Source: Actinomycetota bacterium
GTDB taxonomy: Bacteria; Actinomycetota; Thermoleophilia; Gaiellales; Gaiellaceae
DNA length: 51,979 nt
Assembly (NCBI GenBank): GCA_005885245.1
Contig: VAWR01000105.1
Span: 1-51,979 of the forward strand
Direction: 5' to 3'
Numbering within the stretch: position 1 is the first letter of the stretch; each line of letters opens with the position of its first letter. The notes under the pieces were generated by a model. That model made no database searches and was not told the DNA's origin. It worked only from the letters and a program-made list of their open reading frames with translations. The translations under genes and the position numbers were made by a program. Positions 6,624 to 15,179 of the stretch are shown here, one piece after another.

Positions 6624-7520
6624 CTAGACCTGCAGGAAGCGGCGGATCGTCAAGCCCGAGCCGGCGGCGCCCAGCAGAAGGCCCGTGCCGATCAGGATCA
6701 GCGCGTTCAGCGAAAACGTGAGCGAGTTGACGTCGCTGCCCGCGATCAGCGGTCCGGTGTGGAGCAGTGACGGCAGCGCGATCTCCTTGCCCAGGATCAG
6801 GAGCAGGACCGCCCCGACCGCACCGGCCACTCCGCAGAGCAAGCCTTCGAGCATGAACGGGCCGCGCACGAACCAGTTCGTCGCGCCGACGAGCTTCATC
6901 ACCTCGATCTCACGGCGACGCGAGAAGATCGACAGCCGAATCGTGTTCGCGATCAGGAGCGTCGACGCCAGGAGTAGGAGGATGACGGCGATGACGAAGA
7001 AGATCTCGATCACGTGGGCCAGCTTCAGGACTCGATGCGTGGTCTTCTTCCCGTAGTCCACCTTGTCGATCCCGACCGACGGGCTCGCCTTGAACAGCTG
7101 AGCCACCTTCTCGATGTCGTCACCGCGCCTCGGCACAACGGTCAGCGCGTTCGGAAACGGATTGGTCGGTAGGGCGCTGACCTCCTCCGGGTGCTTCTGC
7201 TTCATCAGCTCGAGCGCCCTCGCCTTCGAAACGAAGATCACGTTCTTGACCAGCGGGCTCGAGGTAGCGACCCGAGCCACGGCATCCATCTGAGACTGGC
7301 TCGCTTCCTTCGCACAGGTGTCGGTCGTGCAGTAGTAGACGTGCACGACGAGCTCGCGCTTGACGTGGTTGCTCCAGGAGACGACCCACGTCCCGAAGGC
7401 GATGAAGAGGCCGAGCAGGAACATGCCGATCAACACGGTCACGGTCGCGGCGAGGGTCGTCGAGAGATTTGCGCCCAGCGAGCGCAGTGACTCCGTGAAG
7501 ATCAGCTTGACGCGCTCTAT
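6624..7520 (-). CDS. ftsX: Cell-division ABC transporter permease FtsX
   Basis: 298 residues with the FtsX plan: N-terminal cytoplasmic helix, TM1 (VLIGMFLLGLFIAFGTWVV), a large extracellular domain with VSKARALELMKQKHPEEV, then three TMs with the LVGATNWFVRGPFMLEG permease loop. The conserved N-terminus IERVKLIFTESLRSLGANLS lies upstream of the first standard start (GTG 7442). It can only begin at an ATA at 7520-7518, preceded 8 nt earlier by GGAGGG, and this ATA overlaps the ftsE stop (ATAG). I therefore call an ATA start; a sequencing error for ATG is the alternative. FtsEX controls peptidoglycan hydrolases at the septum. Confidence 0.9.
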   Translation of the reverse strand: MERVKLIFTESLRSLGANLSTTLAATVTVLIGMFLLGLFIAFGTWVVSWSNHVKRELVVHVYYCTTDTCAKEASQSQMDAVARVATSSPLVKNVIFVSKARALELMKQKHPEEVSALPTNPFPNALTVVPRRGDDIEKVAQLFKASPSVGIDKVDYGKKTTHRVLKLAHVIEIFFVIAVILLLLASTLLIANTIRLSIFSRRREIEVMKLVGATNWFVRGPFMLEGLLCGVAGAVGAVLLLILGKEIALPSLLHTGPLIAGSDVNSLTFSLNALILIGTGLLLGAAGSGLTIRRFLQV

Positions 7521-8290
7521 GACTCGTACCCTCCGCGCCGCTCGTCGCGAGCGAGGCGGCCCTCTTCCAGCGCGATCACGCGGCGACGCATCTTGTCGAC
7601 CATCTCGCGGTCGTGCGTGACCATGAGGATCGTCGTGCCGGCGCGGTTGATGCGGTAGAGCAGCTGCATGATCCCGACCGACGTGTCGGGATCGAGGTTT
7701 CCGGTGGGCTCGTCGCAGACGAGGAGCGGCGGATGGTTGACGAATGCCCGGGCGATCGAGACCCGCTGTTGCTCACCGCCCGACAATTCGTCGGGCAGGG
7801 AGTTCATCTTGTGCGAGAGGCCGACCATGTTCATGACCTCGGGCACCTTGCGACGGATGTTGTTCGCGTTCTCGCCCTGCACCTTGAGTGCATAGGCGAC
7901 GTTCTCGGCCGCGGTCCGCGTTGGCAGGAGCTTGAAATCCTGGAAGACGCAGCCGACGTTCCGGCGCAGCTTCGGAACGCTCGAGCGGCGCAACCGCGTC
8001 AGGTCGCGGCCACCGACGACGATGCGGCCGCGGGTCGGCTCGAGCTCCTTCAAGAGCAGGCGGATGATCGTGGACTTCCCGGAGCCTGAGGCGCCGACGA
8101 CGAAGACGAACTCGCCCTTCTCGATCACGAAGGAGACCTCGCGTAGAGCCGTGACGTCCGGGGCGTAGATCTTGGTCACCGACTCGAAGACGATCATCGA
8201 GCTGGGGCCCGCAACCTGGGCCTCGGTCGGCTGTGGCCCGGGCAGCGCCCCCGCGGGAAGCTCTTCTGTCTGAAGGGTTAGGTCCGACAC
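7517..8290 (-). CDS. ftsE: Cell-division ABC transporter ATPase FtsE
   Basis: The ATPase core is complete: Walker A GASGSGKST, Q-loop VFQDFKLL, signature LSGGEQQRVSIARA, Walker B LLVCDEPTGNLD and the switch histidine in MVTHD. The FDFKLL-type Q-loop and EPTGNLD are typical of FtsE. The family-like start is the internal ATG at 8197 (MIVFESVTKIY); the GTG at 8290 adds a 31-residue Pro/Glu-rich extension with GC-rich third positions that may also be coding. Neither has a clear Shine-Dalgarno. The stop overlaps the apparent ATA start of ftsX. Confidence 0.93.
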   Translation of the reverse strand: MSDLTLQTEELPAGALPGPQPTEAQVAGPSSMIVFESVTKIYAPDVTALREVSFVIEKGEFVFVVGASGSGKSTIIRLLLKELEPTRGRIVVGGRDLTRLRRSSVPKLRRNVGCVFQDFKLLPTRTAAENVAYALKVQGENANNIRRKVPEVMNMVGLSHKMNSLPDELSGGEQQRVSIARAFVNHPPLLVCDEPTGNLDPDTSVGIMQLLYRINRAGTTILMVTHDREMVDKMRRRVIALEEGRLARDERRGGYES

Positions 8291-8361
8291 CGGGTCATTA
8301 GAGGGGGGCGCAGGTCCTGGGCGCGCACCGGCCTGGAATTGCAGCCAGTCTAGCGAAAGGC

Positions 8362-9469
8362 TCAGACGTGCTTTCCCGCCGCTCTCGCCAGCAAGTAGGC
8401 GTGGATGAACGGATCGAGATTCCCATCGAGCACGCCCTGGGCATTACCCGCTTCGTAATCCGTGCGGTGGTCCTTTACGAGCTGGTACGGGTGCAGGACG
8501 TAGCTGCGGATGGGATTGCCGCCGAAGCCCATGCTCACCACGCCTCGTTCCTTCGCCAGCTCCTGCTCCCGCTCCTCCTCGGCCAGCTCCGCCAGCCGTG
8601 ATTTGAGGATGCGCAGCGCAGTCTGCTTGTTCGCGGTCTGCGAGCGCTCGTTCTGGCACTGCACCACCACTCCCGTCGGCAGATGGGTGATGCGAACGGC
8701 GGAGTCGGTCTTGTTCACGTGCTGCCCGCCGGCGCCCTGTGCGCGGTACGTGTCGATACGCAGATCGTTCTCGTCGAGCTCGACGTCGCCGTCCTGCGAG
8801 AGGAGCGGAGCGAGAATGACCTGGGCGAACGAGGTGTGGCGGCGGTGCGCCTGGTCGAACGGGCTCAGCCTGACGAGGCGGTGCTTGCCGCGCTCGGCTC
8901 GAAGGATCCCGTACGCATTCTCGCCTTCGACCGTGAACGTCGCCGATTTGAGTCCCGCCTCTTCACCGGGACTTGCCTCGATCACCTCGGTCTTGAAGCC
9001 TCGGTCGTCGGCCCAGCGTTGGTACATGCGGAGGAGCATCTCGGTGAAATCCTGCGCGTCGGTGCCGCCGACATCGGATTGCAGTGTTACGACGGCATCG
9101 CCCTGGTCGTACTCGCCGCTGAACAGCGCTTCTTCCTGCAGGCGCGCGAGCTCCTCCCGCAGGGGCGTGATGGAGTCGACGATCTCCTGCTCCATCCCGC
9201 CGTCCATCGAGTAGAGCTCCTGCGCGTCTTCGTAGTCGCGCGTGAGCCGGTCGTAGCGCTCGAGCTTGCGCGTGACGCGGGACTGTTCCGTCGAGATCTT
9301 GGCCGCGCGCTCCTGGTCGTCCCAGAAGCCCGGCTCGCCCATCTGGGCTTCGAGCTCGGCGCGGCGTGCCGTCAGTGCAGCCGGGTCAAAGGTAATCACG
9401 GACCCAGGCCAGCTGGGTCCTGATTTCCTCGAGCTGTTCGCTCAGCGGCTGCGCGCTCTCCTCGGCCAC
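8362..9469 (-). CDS. prfB: Peptide chain release factor 2 (programmed +1 frameshift)
   Basis: Encoded in two frames: 9469-9389 (27 codons, GTG start) and, after skipping one T at 9388, 9387-8362. The joint reads VRDYL then DPAALTARRAEL, giving a 368-residue RF2. The catalytic loop [20 protein letters not shown] carries GGQ, which triggers peptidyl-tRNA hydrolysis at UGA and UAA. As usual, an in-frame UGA at the shift site lets RF2 control its own synthesis. Upstream of the shift I see no strong internal Shine-Dalgarno like the AGGGGG of E. coli. It heads the prfB-ftsE-ftsX cluster. Confidence 0.95.
9385..9391 (-). promoter_or_regulatory. RF2 autoregulatory frameshift site CTTTGAC
   Basis: The minus strand reads CTT TGA C, the canonical slippery leucine codon followed by the weak UGA stop. 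Frame 0 ends here and the +1 frame resumes at GAC (Asp). This matches the known prfB autoregulation site exactly. Confidence 0.95.
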
Positions 9470-9602
9470 CCGTCGATGGTAGCCAAGGCCACAGACGGTC
9501 GGAGACGTGCGGGCGACGGTCGTCCCGACCAGGTCGGAGCGTGCCGCTTGTGGACGAAAAGTCACACACTCGACACGAAGTCCATGTCCAGGCGGGACAC
9601 AG

Positions 9603-9629
9603 CGGCCACGGCCCTGCGGGCCGTGGCCG
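9603..9629. terminator. Strong hairpin, possible terminator
   Basis: A perfect 12-bp stem CGGCCACGGCCC / GGGCCGTGGCCG closes a TGC loop. There is no T-run on either side, so it would be an atypical terminator, as is common in high-GC actinobacteria. It lies downstream of secA on the minus strand. Confidence 0.5.
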
Positions 9630-9682
9630 GGGACAGACCCCAGACGTGGCACAACGTGACGGGGCCGGAACATCCGCCGCGA

Positions 9683-9786
9683 ATGCCGGCTTCGCCGGCG
9701 TTCGCTGCGTCCGCTTATCCGCTAGCGGCCGCGAACCCGCGCGAAATCATCATGACCCGGCGAAAGCCGGGCCGGACATCGGGCGG
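9683..9786. repeat. Structured intergenic repeat, copy B
   Basis: Hairpin 1 is GCCGGC-TTC-GCCGGC (9685-9699), then CCGCTAGCGG near 9719-9728. The outer stem 9737-9748/9775-9786 pairs at 9 of 12 positions. The ATCATG bulge lies at 9749-9754, the inner stem CCCGGC-GAAA-GCCGGG at 9756-9771 and the CG linker just before GAC. It ends 20 bp from the secA stop codon. Confidence 0.7.
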
Positions 9787-9806
9787 TCAGGCCGGAGTCC
9801 GCGCGG

Positions 9807-12482
9807 CTAAGCGCCGTGACACTTCTTGAACTTCTTGCCGCTCCCGCACCAGCACGGTTCGTTGCGGCCGATGTTCTCCTTGTCCGACTTGACGATCGGA
9901 CGGGGGGCCCCGGCGGTCGACGTCGTCCCGCCGCCGGTCATCGCCAGCGTCGCGGTCGCGCCGCCCGCACCGCCGCCCGCGGCGGCGATCGCTTCCGCGC
10001 CGGCCAGGGACTCGTGCTCGTACTGGAGCCCGCCGCCGTTCATCGCCTGGCTCTGCTGCGCTCGCTGTAGCTCGTCCGCCTCTTCCGGCGCGAGCTGCGC
10101 ATGGAAGAGCGTGAGGACGACCTCTTCGTGGATCGCCAGGCCGAGCGCCTGGAACATGAGGTGCCCCTCGTGCTGGTATTCGACGAGCGGATCCTTCTGG
10201 GCCATGGCCCGGAGGTGGACGCCCTCGCGCATGTAATCCATCCCGTCGAGGTGCTCGCGCCAGCGCTGGTCGACGACCTGCAGGATCACGAAGCGCTCGA
10301 GCTCGCGCATGAGCTCCGGCGTCAGCTCTTCCTCCTTCGCCTTGTACTCGTCGCGCGCGTCGAGCTGAAACTCCTCCACGAGCGACTCGCGGGAAATCTC
10401 CCCGAGCTCTTCCTGCAACTCGTCGACCGTGATCTCCGTCTCGTAGAGCGTCGCCATCTGCTTGACGAGTCCTTCGAGATCCCATTCCTCGGAGTACTCC
10501 TCCTGAGTGAATTCGGCGACCGTCGCCTCGACGACTTCGTCGATCCACTTCAGCACCTCTTCTGACATGTCCTGGCCCTCGAGCACCTGGCGCCGCTGTT
10601 CGTAGATCACCTCGCGCTGGGTGTTCATGACGTTGTCGTACTTGAGGACGTTCTTGCGGGCGACGAAGTTCTGCTCCTCGACCTTCTTCTGGGCGCCCTC
10701 GATCTGGCTGGAGAGGATCTTCGCCTCCATGGGCTGGTCTTCGGGGATCTTGAAGCGCTCCATGATCCGCTTGATCCGGTCGCCGGCGAAGAGCCGGACG
10801 AGATCGTCCTCGCCCGACAGGTAGAAGCGGGACTCGCCTGGGTCGCCCTGCCGACCCGAACGACCGCGGAGCTGGTTGTCGATCCGCCGCGCCTCGTGGC
10901 GCTCGGTCCCGAGTACGTAGAGCCCGCCGGCTGCGACGACCCCTTCGCCCAGCTTGATGTCGACACCGCGGCCCGCCATGTTCGTCGCGATCGTGACCGC
11001 TCCGCGCTGGCCCGCGTCCTTGATGATCTCCGCCTCGCGCGCGTGCTCCTTCGCGTTCAAGACGTTGTGCGGAATGCCCTGGCGCTTCAGCAGCTCAGAC
11101 AGGTACTCCGACGTCTCGACCGCGATCGTGCCGACGAGCACCGGCTGGCCGTTCTCGTGGCGCTCCTTGATGTCCCGCATGACCGCCTGGAACTTTCCCT
11201 CAGCCGACTTGAAGATGAGGTCGTTGTTGTCGTCACGAGCGACCTCGACGTTCGTCGGGATCTCGACGACGTGGAGGTTGTAGATCTCGACGAACTCCTT
11301 CTCCTCCGTCTTCGCGGTACCGGTCATGCCCGCGAGCTTCTCGTAGAGACGGAAGTAGTTCTGGAGCGTGATCGTCGCCAGCGTGACGTTCTCCTCCTGG
11401 ATCTTCACGCCCTCTTTGGCCTCGATCGCCTGGTGCAGACCTTCCGACCACCGTCGGCCTTCCATGATCCGGCCGGTGAACTCGTCGACGATCTTGACCT
11501 CGCCGTCCTGGATGACGTAGTCGACGTCGCGCTTGTAGAGCGACTCCGCCTTGAGCCCCTGGATGAGATGGTTGACGAGCTGCGAGTTGCGCGGGTCGTA
11601 GAGGTTCTCGATCCGCAGCGCGCGCTCGACCGCCTCGATCGAGGCCTGCCCCGGCGCCACGGTCTTGTGCTTCTCGTCGTACTCGTAGTCCGCGTCGGGG
11701 TTGCCCCCCTTGAGCAGCGGGTCGTGCGGAATGCCCGTCAGCGAGCGCGCGATCCGCGCGAAGTCGTAGTAGATCTGCGCCGCGGTCTCCGGCTCGCCGG
11801 AGATGATCAGCGGCGTGCGCGCCTCGTCGATCAGGATCGAGTCCACCTCGTCGACGATCGCGTACGCGTGGCTGCGCTGCACGACCCCGTCGAGGCTGAC
11901 TGCCATGTTGTCGCGCAGATAGTCGAAGCCGAATTCGGAGTTCGTGCCGTACGTGATGTCGCACCCGTAGGCGGCCTGGCGTTCGGCGAACGGCATCATG
12001 TTCTCGATCGAGCCGACGGTCATCCCGAGCCGTTCGTAGACGCCGCGGTTCCATTCGGCGTCGCGTTGCGCGAGGTAGTCGTTGACCGTGACGAGGTGGA
12101 CGCCTCGGCCCTCGAGCGCGTTGAGGTAGAGCGCGAGGCTTGCGACGAACGTCTTGCCCTCGCCCGTCTTCATCTCGGCGACGTCTCCCTCGTGGAGGAC
12201 GATCCCGCCCATCAGCTGGACGTCGAACATCCGCTGGTCGGACTCGCGGAGGCGCGCCTCGCGAACGGCCGCGAAGGCCTCGAAGAGGAGCTCCTCGAGC
12301 GTCTCGCCGTCCTCGAAACGCTGGCGGAACTCGACCGTCTTGTCCCGAAGCTGCTCATCCGAGAGCTCCCGGAACTCGGGCTCGATCGACGTGATGTAGG
12401 CCGCTTGCTCGGCCAGCCGCTTCATGCGCCGGCCCTCGCCGACGCGCAGGATCTTTTCGAAGGAGCCGAGCTGGGAGGACAT
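9807..12482 (-). CDS. secA: Preprotein translocase ATPase SecA
   Basis: 891 residues. The DEAD motor shows Walker A MKTGEGKT, Walker B VDEVDSILIDEA and the TSEFGFDYLRDN block; the second nucleotide-binding fold shows IATNMAGRGVDI and RGRSGRQGDPG. A glutamate/glutamine-rich helical-scaffold region follows. An Ala/Gly-rich linker leads to the C-terminal zinc motif CWCGSGKKFKKCH, which binds SecB or phospholipid in other bacteria. I start at ATG 12482 (SSQLGSFEKILRVGEGRR); an upstream GTG at 12518 would add 12 unconserved residues. It drives Sec-dependent export. Confidence 0.97.
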   Translation of the reverse strand: MSSQLGSFEKILRVGEGRRMKRLAEQAAYITSIEPEFRELSDEQLRDKTVEFRQRFEDGETLEELLFEAFAAVREARLRESDQRMFDVQLMGGIVLHEGDVAEMKTGEGKTFVASLALYLNALEGRGVHLVTVNDYLAQRDAEWNRGVYERLGMTVGSIENMMPFAERQAAYGCDITYGTNSEFGFDYLRDNMAVSLDGVVQRSHAYAIVDEVDSILIDEARTPLIISGEPETAAQIYYDFARIARSLTGIPHDPLLKGGNPDADYEYDEKHKTVAPGQASIEAVERALRIENLYDPRNSQLVNHLIQGLKAESLYKRDVDYVIQDGEVKIVDEFTGRIMEGRRWSEGLHQAIEAKEGVKIQEENVTLATITLQNYFRLYEKLAGMTGTAKTEEKEFVEIYNLHVVEIPTNVEVARDDNNDLIFKSAEGKFQAVMRDIKERHENGQPVLVGTIAVETSEYLSELLKRQGIPHNVLNAKEHAREAEIIKDAGQRGAVTIATNMAGRGVDIKLGEGVVAAGGLYVLGTERHEARRIDNQLRGRSGRQGDPGESRFYLSGEDDLVRLFAGDRIKRIMERFKIPEDQPMEAKILSSQIEGAQKKVEEQNFVARKNVLKYDNVMNTQREVIYEQRRQVLEGQDMSEEVLKWIDEVVEATVAEFTQEEYSEEWDLEGLVKQMATLYETEITVDELQEELGEISRESLVEEFQLDARDEYKAKEEELTPELMRELERFVILQVVDQRWREHLDGMDYMREGVHLRAMAQKDPLVEYQHEGHLMFQALGLAIHEEVVLTLFHAQLAPEEADELQRAQQSQAMNGGGLQYEHESLAGAEAIAAAGGGAGGATATLAMTGGGTTSTAGAPRPIVKSDKENIGRNEPCWCGSGKKFKKCHGA

Positions 12483-12604
12483 CGTCGGACCTAGGGTACC
12501 GGCTGCCTGGATCGCCACTGAGTCAGCCGAAATGCTTCTGGAGGCAGGCGTCGGCGCGGCTGACGGCTGCGCAGCTCACGCCCCTTCACACAGCTCTTCC
12601 CTTA

Positions 12605-13147
12605 TTAGAGCTGATCGACTCGGACTTCCCAGAGCGGGCCGTCGAGACGAGTCGCGCGGATCACCGCGTCGCCCTTCGCCAGCTGCTCGAGCTCCGGCAT
12701 CGTCCCGAAGGAACGGTTCCCGTCGACGACCAGGGTCTTCTCGTCACCTCTCAGCACCAGCTCGACCTCGTCGCCGCCCGGCTCCGGCAACTCGACGACG
12801 CCGATGCCGTGACCGGCCACGGCCCATTGCGTCTCGCCGCGCCTGATCGCCGTCGCGCGATACGGCCGCGCTACTTCCTGCTCGATCGCGTCCGCCAGGG
12901 CGGTGAAATCGCCCTCGCCCTCCTCGACCAGCAGTGAACCGTCCTCGAGCGCAACGAACACTGCATTCGCACCCTCCAGGTCGGGGGCCTCCGCGGTGAC
13001 GACTGCATCGTATTGCCGCTCCCGCGGCACGCCATGGATACCGGTCTCCGAGATGGCGCCTGTGTAGAGCGGTGCCGCGGTGCGCTCCGCGAGACCGCCT
13101 TCCTCGGCAAGCCGCTCGTGCAGCGGCTTGCGCCGGAACAGGCCCAC
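12605..13147 (-). CDS. Conserved-looking hypothetical protein
   Basis: 180 residues, acidic, no signal peptide or TM. It begins MGLFRRKPLHERLAEEGGL, a basic amphipathic start seen in several actinobacterial hypotheticals, then mixed alpha/beta sequence with ALEDGSLLVEEGEGDFTALADAIEQ and a VELPEPGGDEVELVLRGDEKTLVVDG strand pair. I cannot assign a function. It sits 7 bp downstream of hpf with a GTG start at 13147, so it is probably in the same operon. A CCACTAACC tandem lies at the junction. Confidence 0.7.
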   Translation of the reverse strand: MGLFRRKPLHERLAEEGGLAERTAAPLYTGAISETGIHGVPRERQYDAVVTAEAPDLEGANAVFVALEDGSLLVEEGEGDFTALADAIEQEVARPYRATAIRRGETQWAVAGHGIGVVELPEPGGDEVELVLRGDEKTLVVDGNRSFGTMPELEQLAKGDAVIRATRLDGPLWEVRVDQL

Positions 13148-13154
13148 TAACCCA

Positions 13155-13703
13155 CTAACCCGACGGCTCGATCAGCCCGTAGCCGCCGTCGCGCCGACGG
13201 TAGAGGACGTTGATCTCTCCGGACTCGTCGCTGCGGAAGACGAAGAAGTCGTGTCCGATCAACTCGAGCTGAAGCGCGGCCTCTTCGGCGCTCATCGGCT
13301 TCACGGAGAACTGCTTCGTCCTGACGATCCGCGGGCCAGCCTCTTCCTCATCGGCGGGAATGCTCATCGAACCTCCGGGCGGAATGCCGTTGTCACGTAC
13401 TTGCCTGCCCCTGCGCTTACCGCGGGCGTGCTCCACCTGGCGCAGCAGCTTCTCGGTCAGCTGGTCGATCGATGCTCTCATGTCGGTCGAGGCCTCCGTG
13501 ACGCGGAGCGTCGGTCCTTTCGTCCGGACAGTCACCTCAGCCACCTGGTTGTCGGCGATCGAAGGGTTCTTCTCGACGCGAAGCTCGAGCTCGACCTCAG
13601 CCAGGTCGTGAAGCTGACGGTTGAGCTTGCGCATCTTCTCCTCGGCGTACCGGCGAATCGTGTCGCTGACCTCGACGTTCTTGCCCTTCACCTGAAGTCG
13701 CAT
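13155..13703 (-). CDS. hpf: Long-form ribosome hibernation promoting factor
   Basis: 182 residues. The N-terminal ribosome-binding domain starts RLQVKGKNVEVSDTIRRYAEEKM, the usual HPF/RaiA opening that occupies the decoding centre. A linker (about 100-125) leads to the C-terminal dimerisation domain VRTKQFSVKPMSAEEAALQL with GHDFFVFRSDESGEINVLYRR, which joins two 70S ribosomes into a 100S dimer. This long form is the one expected in Gram-positive lineages. It follows comF by 29 bp in the same direction. Confidence 0.95.
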   Translation of the reverse strand: MRLQVKGKNVEVSDTIRRYAEEKMRKLNRQLHDLAEVELELRVEKNPSIADNQVAEVTVRTKGPTLRVTEASTDMRASIDQLTEKLLRQVEHARGKRRGRQVRDNGIPPGGSMSIPADEEEAGPRIVRTKQFSVKPMSAEEAALQLELIGHDFFVFRSDESGEINVLYRRRDGGYGLIEPSG

Positions 13704-13732
13704 GCGCCTCCTCGTGAGCCGGGAATCTCACC

Positions 13733-14392
13733 CTAGCGCACGCGAATCGTGCGAGCGAACGTCACGACCTCGACCCGTCTGGCACCCTCTTTTCGCAGCG
13801 CCGAGGCCGCGGAATCGACCGTCGCGCCGGTCGTATAGACGTCGTCCACGAGGGTGACACGCGTCGGGACGGACCCACTCGCGCGGAACGCACGGGCCAC
13901 GTTCCGTCGCCGGTCCGACTGCCTCAGGCCGCGTTGCCTTGCCGAGCCGCGCGTGCGGCGGAGCAGCGGCTCGCAAGGAAGCAGCCACAGGTCGGCGAGC
14001 TCCGCAGCCAGGTGCTCGGCGGCGTGGCCGCGCCTCAGGCGCCGGTCCGGATCGCCAGGCACGAAGGCGATGCAGGCCGTATCGGGCCGGGGCAGAGCCC
14101 CGGCGACGACCTCGGCCGCCCAGGCGGCCAGCCTACGAAGGCCACGCTCCTTCCAGGCGGCGACGACGTGACGTACCGGATCGTCGTACTCGACAGCCGC
14201 GCGTGCTCGCGCGAAGGCGAGCCGCCGACCAGCGCATTCGGCACAACGGCGGACCGGCCACGCGGTCGGGGCTCCGCAGCGTTCGCAGAGCGGCGGCGAG
14301 ATTCCGCGGAGTTTTGCCGTGCAGCCGGAACAGACCTGTCTGCCGGGACGCGAACAGACGAGGCAGCGCTGCGGCAGCAACAGGTCGAGCAC
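13733..14392 (-). CDS. ComF-family phosphoribosyltransferase-like protein
   Basis: 219 residues with GTG start. Zinc-ribbon cysteines appear in CLVCSRPGRQVCSGC and CERCG/CAEC near the N-terminus. The C-terminal half has the PRPP-loop motif VTLVDDVYTTGAT and the ComF-typical ARQRGLRQSDRRRNVARAF. In Gram-positive bacteria ComF acts in DNA uptake during competence; whether this protein does so here is not known, as no other com gene is in the window. Confidence 0.9.
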   Translation of the reverse strand: MLDLLLPQRCLVCSRPGRQVCSGCTAKLRGISPPLCERCGAPTAWPVRRCAECAGRRLAFARARAAVEYDDPVRHVVAAWKERGLRRLAAWAAEVVAGALPRPDTACIAFVPGDPDRRLRRGHAAEHLAAELADLWLLPCEPLLRRTRGSARQRGLRQSDRRRNVARAFRASGSVPTRVTLVDDVYTTGATVDSAASALRKEGARRVEVVTFARTIRVR

Positions 14393-14432
14393 AGCCGAAA
14401 GACGCTAGGACGTGACGCGTGCCGCGTTCGTC

Positions 14433-15179
14433 TCAGCTAGGCGAATATTCGGCGCGCTCGGGCAGGCCGTTACGGCGCCGCATTCGGTTGTCGGCTTCGA
14501 GCAGCTGGTTGCGGTCGCCGATGTCGTACCAGTCTCCCTCGAAGCGATACGCATAGACCGGCGCGCGCCGGTGCAGCCAGGCGACGTAGTTCCCGGGCTG
14601 ATCCGGCGGATTGCCTTCGGCGAGGTACGTCGCGATCAGACGCACATGCTCGCGCTCGTAGAAATAGGTCGCCGTCGCGCAGAGCGTCGTCGCTGGATTC
14701 TCAGGCTTCTCGATGAAGTCCGTCACGCGGTCGTTTTCGTCCACGTCGACGATGCCGTACTGCTTCGCGAGCTCGGGATCGCCCACGTCGAACACGGCGA
14801 TGCAGCTGCCGTCGCGTGCGCGCCAATACGCCTCGTAGTCGTCCAGCGAGTAGTCGAAGAGGTTGTCTCCTGCGATCACGAGCAGATCGTCGTCGAGACC
14901 GACGAACTGGATGTCGCCGATCGCTCCGAGCCGCTCCTCGTTGGACGTCGTCGCGTCGTTGTGCACGACCACGTCCTTCCCTTCGGCCCACCGCGCGAAG
15001 TCCTCCGCGAAGCGTGCGTTCGTGACGAGGTGTATCTCCTCCGCACTCGTCTCCTCGATCCGGTCGAGGATCCAGTCCACCATCGGACGGCCGCCCACGG
15101 GCAGGAGCTGCTTCGGGGTCGAGTCGGTGAGCGGCCGCAGTCGAGTCGCGTAGCCCGCGGCGAGGATCAGCGCCTTCAT
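14433..15179 (-). CDS. Sugar-phosphate nucleotidyltransferase (RmlA-like)
   Basis: 248 residues starting at ATG 15179, whose ATG overlaps the mtnA stop (ATGA). The nucleotide loop ILAAGYATRLRPLTDSTPKQLLP is typical of NTP:sugar-1-phosphate transferases, followed by VIAGDNLFDYSLDDY (catalytic Asp region) and VTDFIEKPENP. The late YDIGDRNQLLEADN segment matches glucose-1-phosphate thymidylyl/uridylyltransferase-type proteins. The sugar and nucleotide specificity cannot be read. It probably feeds surface-glycan synthesis together with the other sugar-nucleotide genes nearby. Confidence 0.85.
   Translation of the reverse strand: MKALILAAGYATRLRPLTDSTPKQLLPVGGRPMVDWILDRIEETSAEEIHLVTNARFAEDFARWAEGKDVVVHNDATTSNEERLGAIGDIQFVGLDDDLLVIAGDNLFDYSLDDYEAYWRARDGSCIAVFDVGDPELAKQYGIVDVDENDRVTDFIEKPENPATTLCATATYFYEREHVRLIATYLAEGNPPDQPGNYVAWLHRRAPVYAYRFEGDWYDIGDRNQLLEADNRMRRRNGLPERAEYSPS

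Larger units (their letters stand above)
9470..9806. other. secA-prfB intergenic region
   Basis: 337 bp without a plausible gene. It contains a strong GC hairpin (9603-9629), a GGGGACAGACCCC motif (9629-9641) and repeat copy B (9683-9786), all between the secA stop and the prfB start. A promoter for prfB should lie in 9470-9600, but I see no convincing -35/-10 pair. Confidence 0.6.

Noticed and set aside
10896-12494. A 532-codon plus-strand open frame opposite secA
   Set aside because: Low-complexity Leu/Val/Asp/Arg composition, a shadow of secA codon usage; SecA on the other strand is unambiguous.
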